Of a stretch of 64,000 nt of DNA, positions 35,895 through 44,243 are shown piece after piece; position 1 is the first letter of the stretch, and each line of letters starts with the position of its first letter. Where the stretch lies: assembly GCF_014212055.1 (NCBI RefSeq), contig NZ_JACJVO010000045.1, positions 27,856 through 91,855 of the forward strand, in the 5' to 3' direction. This stretch comes from Cohnella zeiphila (GTDB lineage: Bacteria; Bacillota; Bacilli; Paenibacillales; Paenibacillaceae). The position numbers were made by a program, and so were the translations under genes. The notes below the pieces were generated by a model. The model was not told the DNA's origin. It did not search any database and saw only the letters and a program-made list of their open reading frames with translations.

Positions 35895-36445
35895 CGCTCT
35901 TCCCCCTTTCCGAATCCGCCGATATCGTCCGCGAAAACGGCGACCGCCCGCACGGGTGAGCCATCGCCCTCCCGAATGCGAAGCGGGAACCCGCAGAAAA
36001 GAAAATCGACGCCTCGCGGAAGCCGGTCCAGCCCGTTCAGCGACGTATAGGTCACGATACCCGCGCCGAGCAGCAGCCGCTCCAGCTCCTCCGTCAGCTC
36101 GCCCCCGACGAACGGAGGCGCCAGCTCCTTCAACCGGCCGAATAATGCCTCCCCCGCCGTTTCCGCGAAAAACAACCCTCTGGCCCGAGGCCACGAATCG
36201 TTCGCGCACACGACCTGCGACAAGCCGAAAAACGCATCCAAAGGGAGCTCGTCCAACGTCGCGGCTCCTTCATGCATATGGGACGGCGCGTCCACGTGCG
36301 TTCCCGCGTGAGTGCCCATGGCCAGCTTCCGCAGCTCCCAGCCGTAACGGTCGCGCGTATGGGCGATTTCCACCGTGACTTCCGGATCGCCCGGATAGAC
36401 GGGCATGCCGTCGTAGATCGGCATGGACAAGTCGACGATTCTCAA
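35891..36445 (-). CDS. Cyclase-family metal hydrolase (KynB-like)
   Basis: This 184-residue protein has the cyclase-family opening IVDLSMPIYDGMPVYPGDPE and the metal-site motif GTHAGTHVDAPSHM. Relatives include kynurenine formamidase (KynB) and isatin hydrolase, which hydrolyse amide or lactam bonds with Zn or Mn. It is somewhat shorter than KynB (about 205). It is coupled to the AAC(3)-family gene by a four-base overlap; no other tryptophan-degradation genes are in the window, so the substrate is open. Confidence 0.8.
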   Translation of the reverse strand: MRIVDLSMPIYDGMPVYPGDPEVTVEIAHTRDRYGWELRKLAMGTHAGTHVDAPSHMHEGAATLDELPLDAFFGLSQVVCANDSWPRARGLFFAETAGEALFGRLKELAPPFVGGELTEELERLLLGAGIVTYTSLNGLDRLPRGVDFLFCGFPLRIREGDGSPVRAVAVFADDIGGFGKGEER

Positions 36446-36534
36446 TTGCGGCTCGCCCCTTTCGAATTCCGTTCGTTCTTTCCCGATTATACACCTGCAT
36501 GCGGCGCTGCGTGCGCCGGCCGGTCATTTTTCCG

Positions 36535-36564
36535 TTGAGTTGAGCGGAGAAGCCGGATTATAAT
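36535..36564 (+). promoter_or_regulatory. Promoter of the ABC-F gene
   Basis: TTGAGT (36535-36540) and a perfect TATAAT (36559-36564) are separated by 18 bases. The start codon of the ABC-F gene lies 50 bases downstream. Confidence 0.62.
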
Positions 36565-36614
36565 GAAGAAATCGTGTCTGTCCACGAAAACAAACAACGA
36601 AAAGGTGCCGATAG

Positions 36615-38171
36615 ATGAGTATTTTGACCGTTACGAATTTAAGTCACGGGTTCGGAGACCGGGCGATCTTCCAAGACGTCTCGTTCCGCCTGCTGAAAGG
36701 AGAGCACGTCGGCCTGATCGGCGCCAACGGCGAGGGCAAGTCGACGTTCATGAACATCGTCATGGGCAAGCTGGAGCCGGACGCCGGCAAAGTCGAATGG
36801 GCCAAAAAAGTGCGCGTCGGCTACCTCGACCAGCATTCCGTCCTGCAGAAAGGCATGACGATTCGCGATGTGCTGAGAGGCGCCTTTCAATATTTGATGG
36901 ATGCCGAAGCCGAGATGAACGCGATGTACGATAAAATGGGCGAAGCCTCGCCGGAAGAGCTGGAAGCTCTGCTTGAGGAAGTCGGCACGATTCAGGACCT
37001 TCTGAACATGGGCGATTTCTACCTGATCGACGCCAAGGTGGAGGAGATCGCGCGCGGCCTCGGACTGGGCGAGATCGGGCTGGAGCGCGACGTGAACGAT
37101 CTGAGCGGCGGCCAGCGGACGAAGGTGCTGCTCGCGAAGCTGCTGCTGGAAAAACCCGACATTCTTCTGCTCGACGAGCCGACGAACTATTTGGACGAAT
37201 CGCATATCGAATGGCTGAAGCGCTACTTGCAGGAATACGAGAACGCCTTTATTCTGATCTCCCACGACATTCCGTTCCTGAACAGCGTCATCAACCTCAT
37301 CTACCATATGAGCAATCAGCAGCTCGCCCGGTACGTGGGCGATTACGACACGTTCGTATCGCAGCACGAAGCGAAGCAGGCGCAGCTTGAAGCGGCCTAC
37401 AAGCGCCAGCAGCAGGAGATCGCCGACCTGAAGGACTTCGTCGCCCGGAACAAAGCCCGCGTCTCTACCCGCAACATGGCGATGTCCCGGCAGAAGAAGC
37501 TGGACAGCATGGAGCTCATCGAGCTGGCTAAGGAGAAGCCGAAGCCGGAGTTCAGCTTCAAGGAAGCGCGGACGCCCGGACGGTGGATCTTCGAGACGCA
37601 CGGCCTCGTCATCGGCTACGACGAGCCGCTGAGCCGGCCGCTCGATCTGAAGATGGAGCGCGGGCAGAAAGTCGCCCTTGTCGGCGCGAACGGCATCGGC
37701 AAGACGACGCTGCTTCGCAGCCTGCTCGGCCAAATTCCGGCGCTGGCCGGAACGGTGGAACGCGGCGAGTACCAGGCGATCGGCTACTTCGAGCAGGAGA
37801 GCGACGGCGATGCCGATCTGACGTGCATCGAGTCGGTGTGGAACGAGTTCCCGTCGCTCACCCAGTTCGAGGTGCGTGCGGCGCTCGCCAAATGCGGCCT
37901 GACCACGAAGCATATCGAGAGCCGGATCGCGGTCTTGAGCGGCGGCGAGAAAGCGAAGGTTCGCTTGTGCAAGCTGATGAATCGGGAGACGAATATTCTC
38001 GTGCTCGACGAGCCGACGAACCATCTGGACGTCGATGCCAAGGACGAGCTGAAGCGCGCGCTGCGAGCTTACAAAGGAAGCATCCTGCTCATTAGCCACG
38101 AGCCGGAATTTTACCGCGACATCGTCACCGACGTCTGGAACGGCGAATCGTGGACGACGAAGCTCATTTGA
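36615..38171 (+). CDS. ABC-F family ATP-binding protein (YkpA/Uup type)
   Basis: This 518-residue soluble protein has two ABC ATPase domains without membrane spans. The first has GANGEGKST, LSGGQRTKV and ILLLDEPTNYLD; the second has GANGIGKTT, LSGGEKAKVRLCKL and ILVLDEPTNHLD. An inter-domain linker rich in charged residues (KQAQLEAAYKRQQQEIADLK, then DFVARNKAR) joins them, as in ABC-F proteins. These act on ribosomes, in translation or antibiotic protection; the length and linker are closest to the housekeeping YkpA/YbiT branch. ATG 36615 has AAAGGTGCC in front. It is followed by a strong terminator. Confidence 0.9.
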   Translation: MSILTVTNLSHGFGDRAIFQDVSFRLLKGEHVGLIGANGEGKSTFMNIVMGKLEPDAGKVEWAKKVRVGYLDQHSVLQKGMTIRDVLRGAFQYLMDAEAEMNAMYDKMGEASPEELEALLEEVGTIQDLLNMGDFYLIDAKVEEIARGLGLGEIGLERDVNDLSGGQRTKVLLAKLLLEKPDILLLDEPTNYLDESHIEWLKRYLQEYENAFILISHDIPFLNSVINLIYHMSNQQLARYVGDYDTFVSQHEAKQAQLEAAYKRQQQEIADLKDFVARNKARVSTRNMAMSRQKKLDSMELIELAKEKPKPEFSFKEARTPGRWIFETHGLVIGYDEPLSRPLDLKMERGQKVALVGANGIGKTTLLRSLLGQIPALAGTVERGEYQAIGYFEQESDGDADLTCIESVWNEFPSLTQFEVRAALAKCGLTTKHIESRIAVLSGGEKAKVRLCKLMNRETNILVLDEPTNHLDVDAKDELKRALRAYKGSILLISHEPEFYRDIVTDVWNGESWTTKLI

Positions 38172-38204
38172 TCGCATGAGGGCTCGTCCTCTTTCGGGCG
38201 AACA

Positions 38205-38238
38205 ACGGGGCTGTCCCGTCACCGGGACAGCCCCGTTT
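38205..38238 (+). terminator. Intrinsic terminator after the ABC-F gene
   Basis: A long GC-rich stem, AACGGGGCTGTCCCG pairing with CGGGACAGCCCCGTT, closes a four-base loop and is followed by TTAT on the plus strand. It lies about 35 bases after the stop codon. Confidence 0.82.
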
Positions 38239-38250
38239 ATGATTTCGGCC

Positions 38251-38994
38251 TTATTTCCCGCATCCCGCGCGAATGGATTTGACGAAGCGGCGCGTGATCT
38301 CCTGCGGCCTCGTAATGGCTGTTCCGACGACGACGGCATGCGCTCCGGCGTCCAGGCAAATCTGACATTGCTCCGGCGACCAGATGCGGCCTTCGGCAAG
38401 CACGGGCGCATGGCGCAGCGCGGCCAGCCGGGAGACAAGCTCCACGTCCGGATGCTCTTGCCGCGGGCTGTAGGAGGTGTACCCGGACAGCGTCGTCGAG
38501 ACCGCTTCCGCACCCCATTCCATAGCCGCCGCCCCTTCTTCGAACGTAGAGACATCGGCCACCAGCACGACGTCGGGGAACCGCAGGCGGATCTCCGCGA
38601 CGAACGCTTCGAGCGATTCGCCGTCCGGCCGAATCTGCCGGGTCGCGTCGATCGCGATCAGATCGGCCCCCGCTTCCCGGATTTCACGGACTTCGCGAAT
38701 GGTTGGCGTAATAAACGCTTCCGATCCGGGATAGCGAACCTTGTAGAGGCCGATCACCGGCAGACTCGTCTTCCGTTTGATCGCGCGGATGTCCTGCGGC
38801 GTATTGGCCCGGATCGCGACGGCGCCGCCTTCTTCCGCGGCCGACGCCATGAGCGCCATCGTCCCTGAACCGTAAAGCGGCTCGTTCTCCAGCGCCTGGC
38901 AGGAGACGATCAGCCCGTTCCGCAGACCGGCGATCAAGGAATGCAAACGGGGGACTCCCCTCTCCGCCATCGATTTTTCGCGAGCTTCTGTCAT
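38251..38994 (-). CDS. nanE: N-acylglucosamine-6-phosphate 2-epimerase
   Basis: This 247-residue TIM-barrel enzyme converts N-acetylmannosamine-6-phosphate to N-acetylglucosamine-6-phosphate in sialic acid use. Family text is GLIVSCQALENEPLYGS, GLYKVRYPGSEAFITPT, ADLIAIDATRQIRPDGE, LADVSTFEEGAAAMEWGAEA, LAEGRIWSPEQC and AVVVGTAITRPQEIT. No other sialic acid gene (nanA, nanK, transporter) is near, so it stands as an orphan here. An 18-base perfect dyad lies about 130 bases upstream. Confidence 0.92.
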   Translation of the reverse strand: MTEAREKSMAERGVPRLHSLIAGLRNGLIVSCQALENEPLYGSGTMALMASAAEEGGAVAIRANTPQDIRAIKRKTSLPVIGLYKVRYPGSEAFITPTIREVREIREAGADLIAIDATRQIRPDGESLEAFVAEIRLRFPDVVLVADVSTFEEGAAAMEWGAEAVSTTLSGYTSYSPRQEHPDVELVSRLAALRHAPVLAEGRIWSPEQCQICLDAGAHAVVVGTAITRPQEITRRFVKSIRAGCGK

Positions 38995-39120
38995 AAGTCG
39001 CGATTTTCGCCTCCTTTCAAGATGACTCCGTCTCCCTGTTTCAGATCCGCAGTCTCGTTTGTCGCCATTATCGTAACACGATAAGGAGATTTACTCCATA
39101 TATATTCGTTAATAAGAAGA

Positions 39121-39138
39121 ATATTTTCTCCAAAATAT
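39121..39138. promoter_or_regulatory. Perfect AT-rich dyad upstream of nanE
   Basis: ATATTTTCTCCAAAATAT is a perfect dyad with seven-base arms and a four-base centre, in the gap between nanE and pncB. It could be a repressor operator for nanE. It also touches the tail of the pncB terminator, so it may simply be part of that structure. Confidence 0.35.
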
Positions 39139-39176
39139 AAAAAAACAAATGCGCCTCACGCCGGGGCGCATTTGTC
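39139..39176 (-). terminator. Intrinsic terminator after pncB
   Basis: AAATGCGCC and GGCGCATTT (39148-39173) form a stem with a nine- to ten-base loop, followed on the minus strand by GTTTTTTTA. It lies about 23 bases after the pncB stop codon. Confidence 0.82.
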
Positions 39177-39198
39177 CGAAGAAAGCAAACGACTGCTT

Positions 39199-40641
39199 CT
39201 ATGTCTTCCGCTTGCGGATCAGCTCCGTTTTCTGCTTCCATGCCTTTACGCTCAAATAAACGGGATAATGCTCCGGGTTCAGCTTGCGCAAATGCTCTCG
39301 CCGGAACATCGCCAGCTGCCGGCGATGGCCGGAACGGATAGCCGTCAGATCAGGCTGCCCGTAAACCAGCTCTCCGCGGCGAAAAACCGGAGTCAGCATC
39401 GGCAACGCCTCATAATCGCTCACCGTGCGGTTCAGATACGGATGCGCGGGATCGAACAGCTCGATCGGCTCGCCGCTCCGGACGTCGCCTTCATCCGTCA
39501 AAGCGACATAGTCGGCGATTGCGATGCCGGTCCCCCTGTCGATGATGCGGTATACGTCCTTCGCTCCCGGCGTGGTCACCTTCTCCGGGTTGCCGGAGAT
39601 CTTGATGACCGGCTCCCATTCCCCGTCGCGCTCCTTGGCGACCAGCTTGTAGACGCCGCCGAGTGCCGGCTGGTCCGCCGCGGTGATCAGCTGCGTGCCG
39701 ATGCCCCAGCTGTCGATCCTCGCGCCTTGGGCTTTCAAGTCGAGCATGATGTTCTCGTCGAGATCGTTGGAAGCGACGATTTTGACGTATTCCAGCCCCG
39801 CTTGATCGAGCATCGCGCGCGCTTCCTTCGACAGATAAGCCAGGTCGCCGCTGTCGAGGCGGATCCCCTGCATCCGCCAGCCCTGGTCTTCCATCCACTT
39901 GGCGACGCGGATCGCATTCGGAACGCCGCTCCGAAGCGTATCGTACGTGTCCACCAGCAGGGTCACTTGAAGCGGGAACGTCTGCGCGTACAAGCGGAAC
40001 GCCTCTTCTTCCGAATCGTGCATCTGCACCCAGGCGTGAGCGTGCGTCCCGGAAGTCGGGATGCCGAACAGATGGCCCGCCCGCAGGTTCGAAGTCGCGT
40101 CGAAGCCGGCGAGGTAAGCGGCGCGCGCGCCCCAGACGGCCGCGTCCGCTTCCTGGGCGCGGCGGGTTCCGAATTCCAGCAGCGCGTCGTCCGGGGCGAC
40201 CTGGCGAATGCGGGCCGCCTTCGTCGCGATCAGCGTCTGGTAATTGATGAAGTTCAGCAGTGCCGTCTCCAGCAGGTGCGCTTCGAACGCCTCGGCCTCG
40301 ATCCGGACGAGCGGCTCGCCCGCGAAAACGAGCGCCCCTTCCTCCATCGACCAAATGTCCCCCGTGAACCGGAAGCCGGCCAGCTTGTCCAGAAAAGCGG
40401 ATTCGTAGCCTTCCTCCTGTTCGGCCAAATAACGCAGCGTCTCGTCATCGAAGCGCAGCCCCCGAACGTATTCGACGAACCGCCCCAATCCCGCGAAAAC
40501 CGCGAACCCGTTGCCGAACGGCAGCTTGCGGAAATACGCTTCGAACGCCGCCTTCTGCCGATCGGTTCCGTTGCGCCAGTGCGCGTACATCATATTGATT
40601 TGGTACTTATCCGTATGCAGCGTCAAATCCCCGTAGTTCAT
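39199..40641 (-). CDS. pncB: Nicotinate phosphoribosyltransferase
   Basis: This 480-residue enzyme joins nicotinate to PRPP in NAD salvage. Family text is LHTDKYQINMMYAHWRNGTD at the start, LLEFGTRRAQEADAAVWGAR in the core, GTHAHAWVQMHDSEEEAFRL, IRLDSGDLAYLSKEARAMLD, and WGIGTQLITAADQPALGGVY. Length fits the family (about 480). It is a single-gene unit divergent from the XRE regulator gene, with about 230 bases between. Confidence 0.94.
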   Translation of the reverse strand: MNYGDLTLHTDKYQINMMYAHWRNGTDRQKAAFEAYFRKLPFGNGFAVFAGLGRFVEYVRGLRFDDETLRYLAEQEEGYESAFLDKLAGFRFTGDIWSMEEGALVFAGEPLVRIEAEAFEAHLLETALLNFINYQTLIATKAARIRQVAPDDALLEFGTRRAQEADAAVWGARAAYLAGFDATSNLRAGHLFGIPTSGTHAHAWVQMHDSEEEAFRLYAQTFPLQVTLLVDTYDTLRSGVPNAIRVAKWMEDQGWRMQGIRLDSGDLAYLSKEARAMLDQAGLEYVKIVASNDLDENIMLDLKAQGARIDSWGIGTQLITAADQPALGGVYKLVAKERDGEWEPVIKISGNPEKVTTPGAKDVYRIIDRGTGIAIADYVALTDEGDVRSGEPIELFDPAHPYLNRTVSDYEALPMLTPVFRRGELVYGQPDLTAIRSGHRRQLAMFRREHLRKLNPEHYPVYLSVKAWKQKTELIRKRKT

Positions 40642-40747
40642 CCCGTCGTCTCCCCCGTTCGGCTAAGTTACATTATGTATCAGCATCTTCATTCGGCTCA
40701 AATGCTCGAAATCGCAGGAATTGTGTGAATGTTTTCATCTTAAGCGC

Positions 40748-40776
40748 TTGACAAGGATACGATATGTATCATAAAT
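40748..40776 (+). promoter_or_regulatory. Promoter of the XRE regulator gene with internal dyad
   Basis: TTGACA (40748-40753) and ATAAAT (40771-40776) are 17 bases apart. The spacer holds the dyad GATAC-GATAT-GTATC, and the heptamer ATGTATCA occurs both here and at about 40675. A regulator binding these would control itself and possibly pncB. Confidence 0.6.
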
Positions 40777-40870
40777 TACTTATAGGTTCGATGACGAACG
40801 GAGGTGCGGTCCGTCCGCCATTTCCCGCAGACGACGTTCCAATATCCCACGAACGCAAGGAGATATGAGA

Positions 40871-41224
40871 ATGAACATGGGAGAACGCCTTCGCGAACTA
40901 AGGCTCAAACGCAACATCTCGCAGGAAGAAGTCGCGCGCCATATCGGCATTACCCGTTCGGCATACAGCCATTACGAAATCAACAATCGCCAGCCCGTCT
41001 ACGAGACGTTGATGAAGCTGGCGGCGTTTTTCGACGTCTCCCTCGATTATATTATCGGCGGCGTGGGCTCGAATCAAACGGCGGACGAATCAGCCGGACC
41101 GGATTCCCGCGAGATTATGAGACTGCTTCAGGATATGAACCATGAGCAGCGCAAGCAGTCGATCAGCCTGATGCACGGCCTCTTGAACGGGAACGCGCGA
41201 AGCAAGGACAGCGGGTTGGCCTGA
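40871..41224 (+). CDS. XRE-family transcriptional regulator
   Basis: This 117-residue protein has an N-terminal Cro/CI-type helix-turn-helix: GERLRELRLKRNISQEEVAR, HIGITRSAYSHYEINNRQPV, LMKLAAFFDVSLDYIIGG. The C-terminal 50 residues are helical and acidic to mixed, without a recognisable ligand domain. The start ATG 40871 has AAGGAGAT eight bases upstream; ATG 40865 is too close to that site. It is divergent from pncB and convergent with the sensor kinase gene (four bases between stops). Target genes are unknown. Confidence 0.85.
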   Translation: MNMGERLRELRLKRNISQEEVARHIGITRSAYSHYEINNRQPVYETLMKLAAFFDVSLDYIIGGVGSNQTADESAGPDSREIMRLLQDMNHEQRKQSISLMHGLLNGNARSKDSGLA

Positions 41225-41228
41225 CGGT

Positions 41229-43307
41229 TCAAAGAGCCTCGGCTCCGACAACGTCGTACAGCGGCAGCAGGATGGTGAACACGCTTCCTTCCGCTTCTCC
41301 GTTGGCGGCCGACAGATGGCCGTCATGCGTCTCGACGATCTCCCGGGCGATCGACAGACCGAGTCCGCCGCCTCCGGACGACGAATGGCGCGTTTTGTCG
41401 CTCTTGTAGAACCGTTCGAACAAGTGAGGGAGATCGTCCGGATGGATGCCGGGCCCGGTGTCGGCCACGTCGATCCGCGCCAGGTTGCGGGCCTCGTCCG
41501 CCTTGAAAAGCAGCGTCACCGCGCCGCCCGGGGGCGTGTGCCGCATCGCGTTGTAAATCAGATTCGCGAGCACCCGGTCCATCCGGTGCTCGTCGATTCG
41601 AACCGCCGCCAACCCTCCGGTATCGTCCTCGACGCGGCTCGAGAAGGCGATGCCTTTCTCCCGCATCTCCGGCTCGTACTCTTCGTGCAGCCGGCTCCGC
41701 CAATCGGCAAGCCTCACCGTCTCGTAGGCCATCGAAACTCTTCGCGCTTCGAGCATCGACAGCTCGAACAAGTCCTGAATCAATCCGTTCAGACCCTCCA
41801 CTTTCATAATCATCGAACGAATGGTCGCGTCCCGCTGCTTCGGATCGCTGATCACCCCGTCGCGAAGCGCCTCCAGGTAGCCTTGCAGCAGCGTCATCGG
41901 GGTCCTCAGATCGTGAGAGATGTTGCTTACCAGCTGGCGCCGGGACTGCTCCATCCGCTCCAGTCCGAGCTTGGACTCCTCCAGATCCGCGTACGACATT
42001 CGCAGCTCCTCGGTTCGCTCGGCGATTCTCTCTTCCAGCAGGTAATTCCATTCTTTAAGCTCGGCCGACATCTGTTCGGCGCGCACGAAGGTACGGGCGA
42101 AGCGCAGCGAGATCGCGAAGGAATTCATCAACACGAGGAAAAGCAGCCCGAACGAGACGAGATCGAACGAGCGCCACCAGCCGTTGTAGAAGAAAATGTC
42201 GTTCACGACGGTGAGCAGCAATCCGCCGACGCCGACGATCGCGAGCAGCGCCCCTTCCCGCTTGCGGTACGACGATACGAGAAGAGCTCCAAGCGCGCAA
42301 GCGCCGAGCAGCATGACGTACGCTTGGAACAAGCCGATCAGCGAGCTGACCTTCAGAACGGGCATCGCCCAGATCAGCGCCGTCAGCGCCGCGCCGCCCA
42401 GCCTCGACAGCCACAGCAGGCTCTTGGGGAATTCATGCGGATACATGCGCTGATAATACGCGAATCCGAACAGGGCGCTGAGCGCGAACGAGGAGTACTC
42501 GATGCGAGTTCCCGCCGTCCAGGTCAATTCCGGAATCCAGCGGAAAAACAGCCCTTGTCCGATAACGCCCATGCGCATCGCGACGAACAGGCACAGCAGC
42601 GCGAAAAACAGGTTCGCCGCCTCTTTGCGCCGCATGACGTAAAGGCCGAGATGATACAGCCCGATCATGACGAGGCTGCCGAACACGATCATCTCTTGGG
42701 CTTCCTTGTTGAATACGAACTTCTGCACCGACTGCGCGTCGCCCAGAATGAGATTGGTGCGGATGCCGCCGCTGCGATGATCGAAGTTGGCCACTTCCAG
42801 GCGAAGCTCGGTCTTCTCTTCCCGCCCGTCGAGGAAGACGGTCGCGGGCAATTGGTAAGGGGTCGTCAGCGCCGCTTCGCTTCCCGGCGTCCCCATGGCA
42901 ATCATCTGCCGGCCGTCGACGAACAGCCGGTAGCTGGTCGAAATGTTCGGCAGGCGAATCGCGACCGCCCGGTCCAGCTTATCGTGCAGCAGCGTAAGCC
43001 GGTAAACGCCCTTCCCTTGATCCTTCGGCTTATATCCGTTGCCGAGCTTTGACGCCCCCCACATGCCCGGAACCGTCAGCGTCGAGGAGACCGGCGCCTC
43101 GCTTCCGTCGCCGTACCAATCGAAGAGCCAGTCCCCTTCGAGGGCGACGACTTCGCCGCTCCCGAGCGGCTGCCCCCTCAGATCCAGCACGCCGTCCCGC
43201 GCGACGGCGGAAGCGGCCGCCCCTGCCGTTCCGCAAGCGAGCAGCAGCGCGAACATCGCGACGGCCGATCCAAGCAGTATTTGCGACCAGCGTTTTTTCC
43301 GACTCAT
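41229..43307 (-). CDS. Sensor histidine kinase with 7TMR-DISM-type sensor
   Basis: This 692-residue kinase starts at ATG 43307 with a signal sequence containing LLACGTAG, then an extracellular beta-rich domain (GDWLFDWYGDG, RLPNISTSYRLFVDGRQM) of the 7TMR-DISM type, about seven membrane spans (residues 180-390), a coiled coil, and a kinase core: H-box SNISHDLRTPMTLLQGYLEA with phosphorylated His465, N-box VLANLIYNAMRHTPPGG, ADTGPGI and the GGGGLGLSIARE lid. It is divergent from its probable partner regulator at 43444. The extracellular fold often binds carbohydrates; the signal is unknown. Confidence 0.9.
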   Translation of the reverse strand: MSRKKRWSQILLGSAVAMFALLLACGTAGAAASAVARDGVLDLRGQPLGSGEVVALEGDWLFDWYGDGSEAPVSSTLTVPGMWGASKLGNGYKPKDQGKGVYRLTLLHDKLDRAVAIRLPNISTSYRLFVDGRQMIAMGTPGSEAALTTPYQLPATVFLDGREEKTELRLEVANFDHRSGGIRTNLILGDAQSVQKFVFNKEAQEMIVFGSLVMIGLYHLGLYVMRRKEAANLFFALLCLFVAMRMGVIGQGLFFRWIPELTWTAGTRIEYSSFALSALFGFAYYQRMYPHEFPKSLLWLSRLGGAALTALIWAMPVLKVSSLIGLFQAYVMLLGACALGALLVSSYRKREGALLAIVGVGGLLLTVVNDIFFYNGWWRSFDLVSFGLLFLVLMNSFAISLRFARTFVRAEQMSAELKEWNYLLEERIAERTEELRMSYADLEESKLGLERMEQSRRQLVSNISHDLRTPMTLLQGYLEALRDGVISDPKQRDATIRSMIMKVEGLNGLIQDLFELSMLEARRVSMAYETVRLADWRSRLHEEYEPEMREKGIAFSSRVEDDTGGLAAVRIDEHRMDRVLANLIYNAMRHTPPGGAVTLLFKADEARNLARIDVADTGPGIHPDDLPHLFERFYKSDKTRHSSSGGGGLGLSIAREIVETHDGHLSAANGEAEGSVFTILLPLYDVVGAEAL

Positions 43308-43370
43308 CCCCGCGTTCCCTTCCCCTGTTCCCGTCTCGAAAAGCACAATTGTCCTCATCGTAAACTCGCA

Positions 43371-43400
43371 TTGATTCCCCGTCAACGCTTTAAGTATAAT
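43371..43400 (+). promoter_or_regulatory. Promoter of the response regulator gene
   Basis: TTGATT (43371-43376) and a perfect TATAAT (43395-43400) with an 18-base spacer lie 44 bases upstream of the response regulator start. The same gap must hold the divergent kinase promoter. Confidence 0.65.
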
Positions 43401-43443
43401 AGATGACGTATGCATTTCGATCCGGGCCTTAGGAGTGGAAGCC

Positions 43444-44175
43444 GTGAGCAGGCCTAACGCCTCTGTCCTCGTCGTCGACGACGAGCTTGAAATTACCGAA
43501 TTGATCAAGTTGTACCTGGAACGGGAAGGCTACGCCGTTCATACGTCCGACAACGGAACCGACGCGATTCGAATGGCCGAATCGGTTCCGCCCGACCTTA
43601 TCATTCTGGACGTCTCGCTCGGCCAGCCGGACGGAATCGAGGTCTGCCGGACGCTTCGGCGCGGCAATTGCGGCCATGTGCCGATTCTTTTCCTCAGCTG
43701 CAAAAGCGAAGACGCCGACATCGTGCTCGGTCTGACCGAAGGCGGCGATGACTATATCACCAAGCCGTTCAGCCCCAGTCAGCTAGTCGCCCGCGTGCAG
43801 GCGCATATCCGGCGGCAACGGATGCGGGAGCGTCTGCCGGAGACGGTTCCTTCCCTGAATTTTTCCGGGCTCGACATCGATCTGCGCCGTCTGGAGGTGC
43901 GGAGGAACGGCGAACTGATCGCTCTCTCCGTCAAGGAATTCGAGCTGCTGACCGTCATGGCCCGTCAGCCGGACCGGGTGTTCCCGCTCGACGAGCTGTA
44001 CCGGCTCGTCTGGCATACCGACAGCATGGGCGACACCAGAACGCTGATGGTTCACGTTAGCAACCTGCGCAAGAAGATCGAGCCCGACCCCGCCTCCCCG
44101 ATCTACATTCAGACGGTCCGGGGCTTCGGCTACCGCTTCTCGTCCGACCAGCAATTGGTTCGCACGCGTGGATAA
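43444..44175 (+). CDS. OmpR/PhoB-family response regulator
   Basis: This 243-residue regulator has an N-terminal receiver domain (LVVDDE near residues 9-14, phosphorylated Asp56 in LIILDVSLGQPDG, and the conserved Lys in YITKPFSPSQL) and a C-terminal winged helix (LSVKEFELLTVMARQPDRVF, then TRTLMVHVSNLRKKIE and GFGYRF). The start GTG 43444 has AGGAG nine bases upstream; GTG 43435 is too close. It is divergent from the histidine kinase gene and is probably its partner. Confidence 0.92.
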   Translation: MSRPNASVLVVDDELEITELIKLYLEREGYAVHTSDNGTDAIRMAESVPPDLIILDVSLGQPDGIEVCRTLRRGNCGHVPILFLSCKSEDADIVLGLTEGGDDYITKPFSPSQLVARVQAHIRRQRMRERLPETVPSLNFSGLDIDLRRLEVRRNGELIALSVKEFELLTVMARQPDRVFPLDELYRLVWHTDSMGDTRTLMVHVSNLRKKIEPDPASPIYIQTVRGFGYRFSSDQQLVRTRG

Positions 44176-44243
44176 AACTAATCATGATAACGAGCCGGCA
44201 GACGCCGGACTTCGATCAGACGGAACAGAAAGTTGGAACCGAC

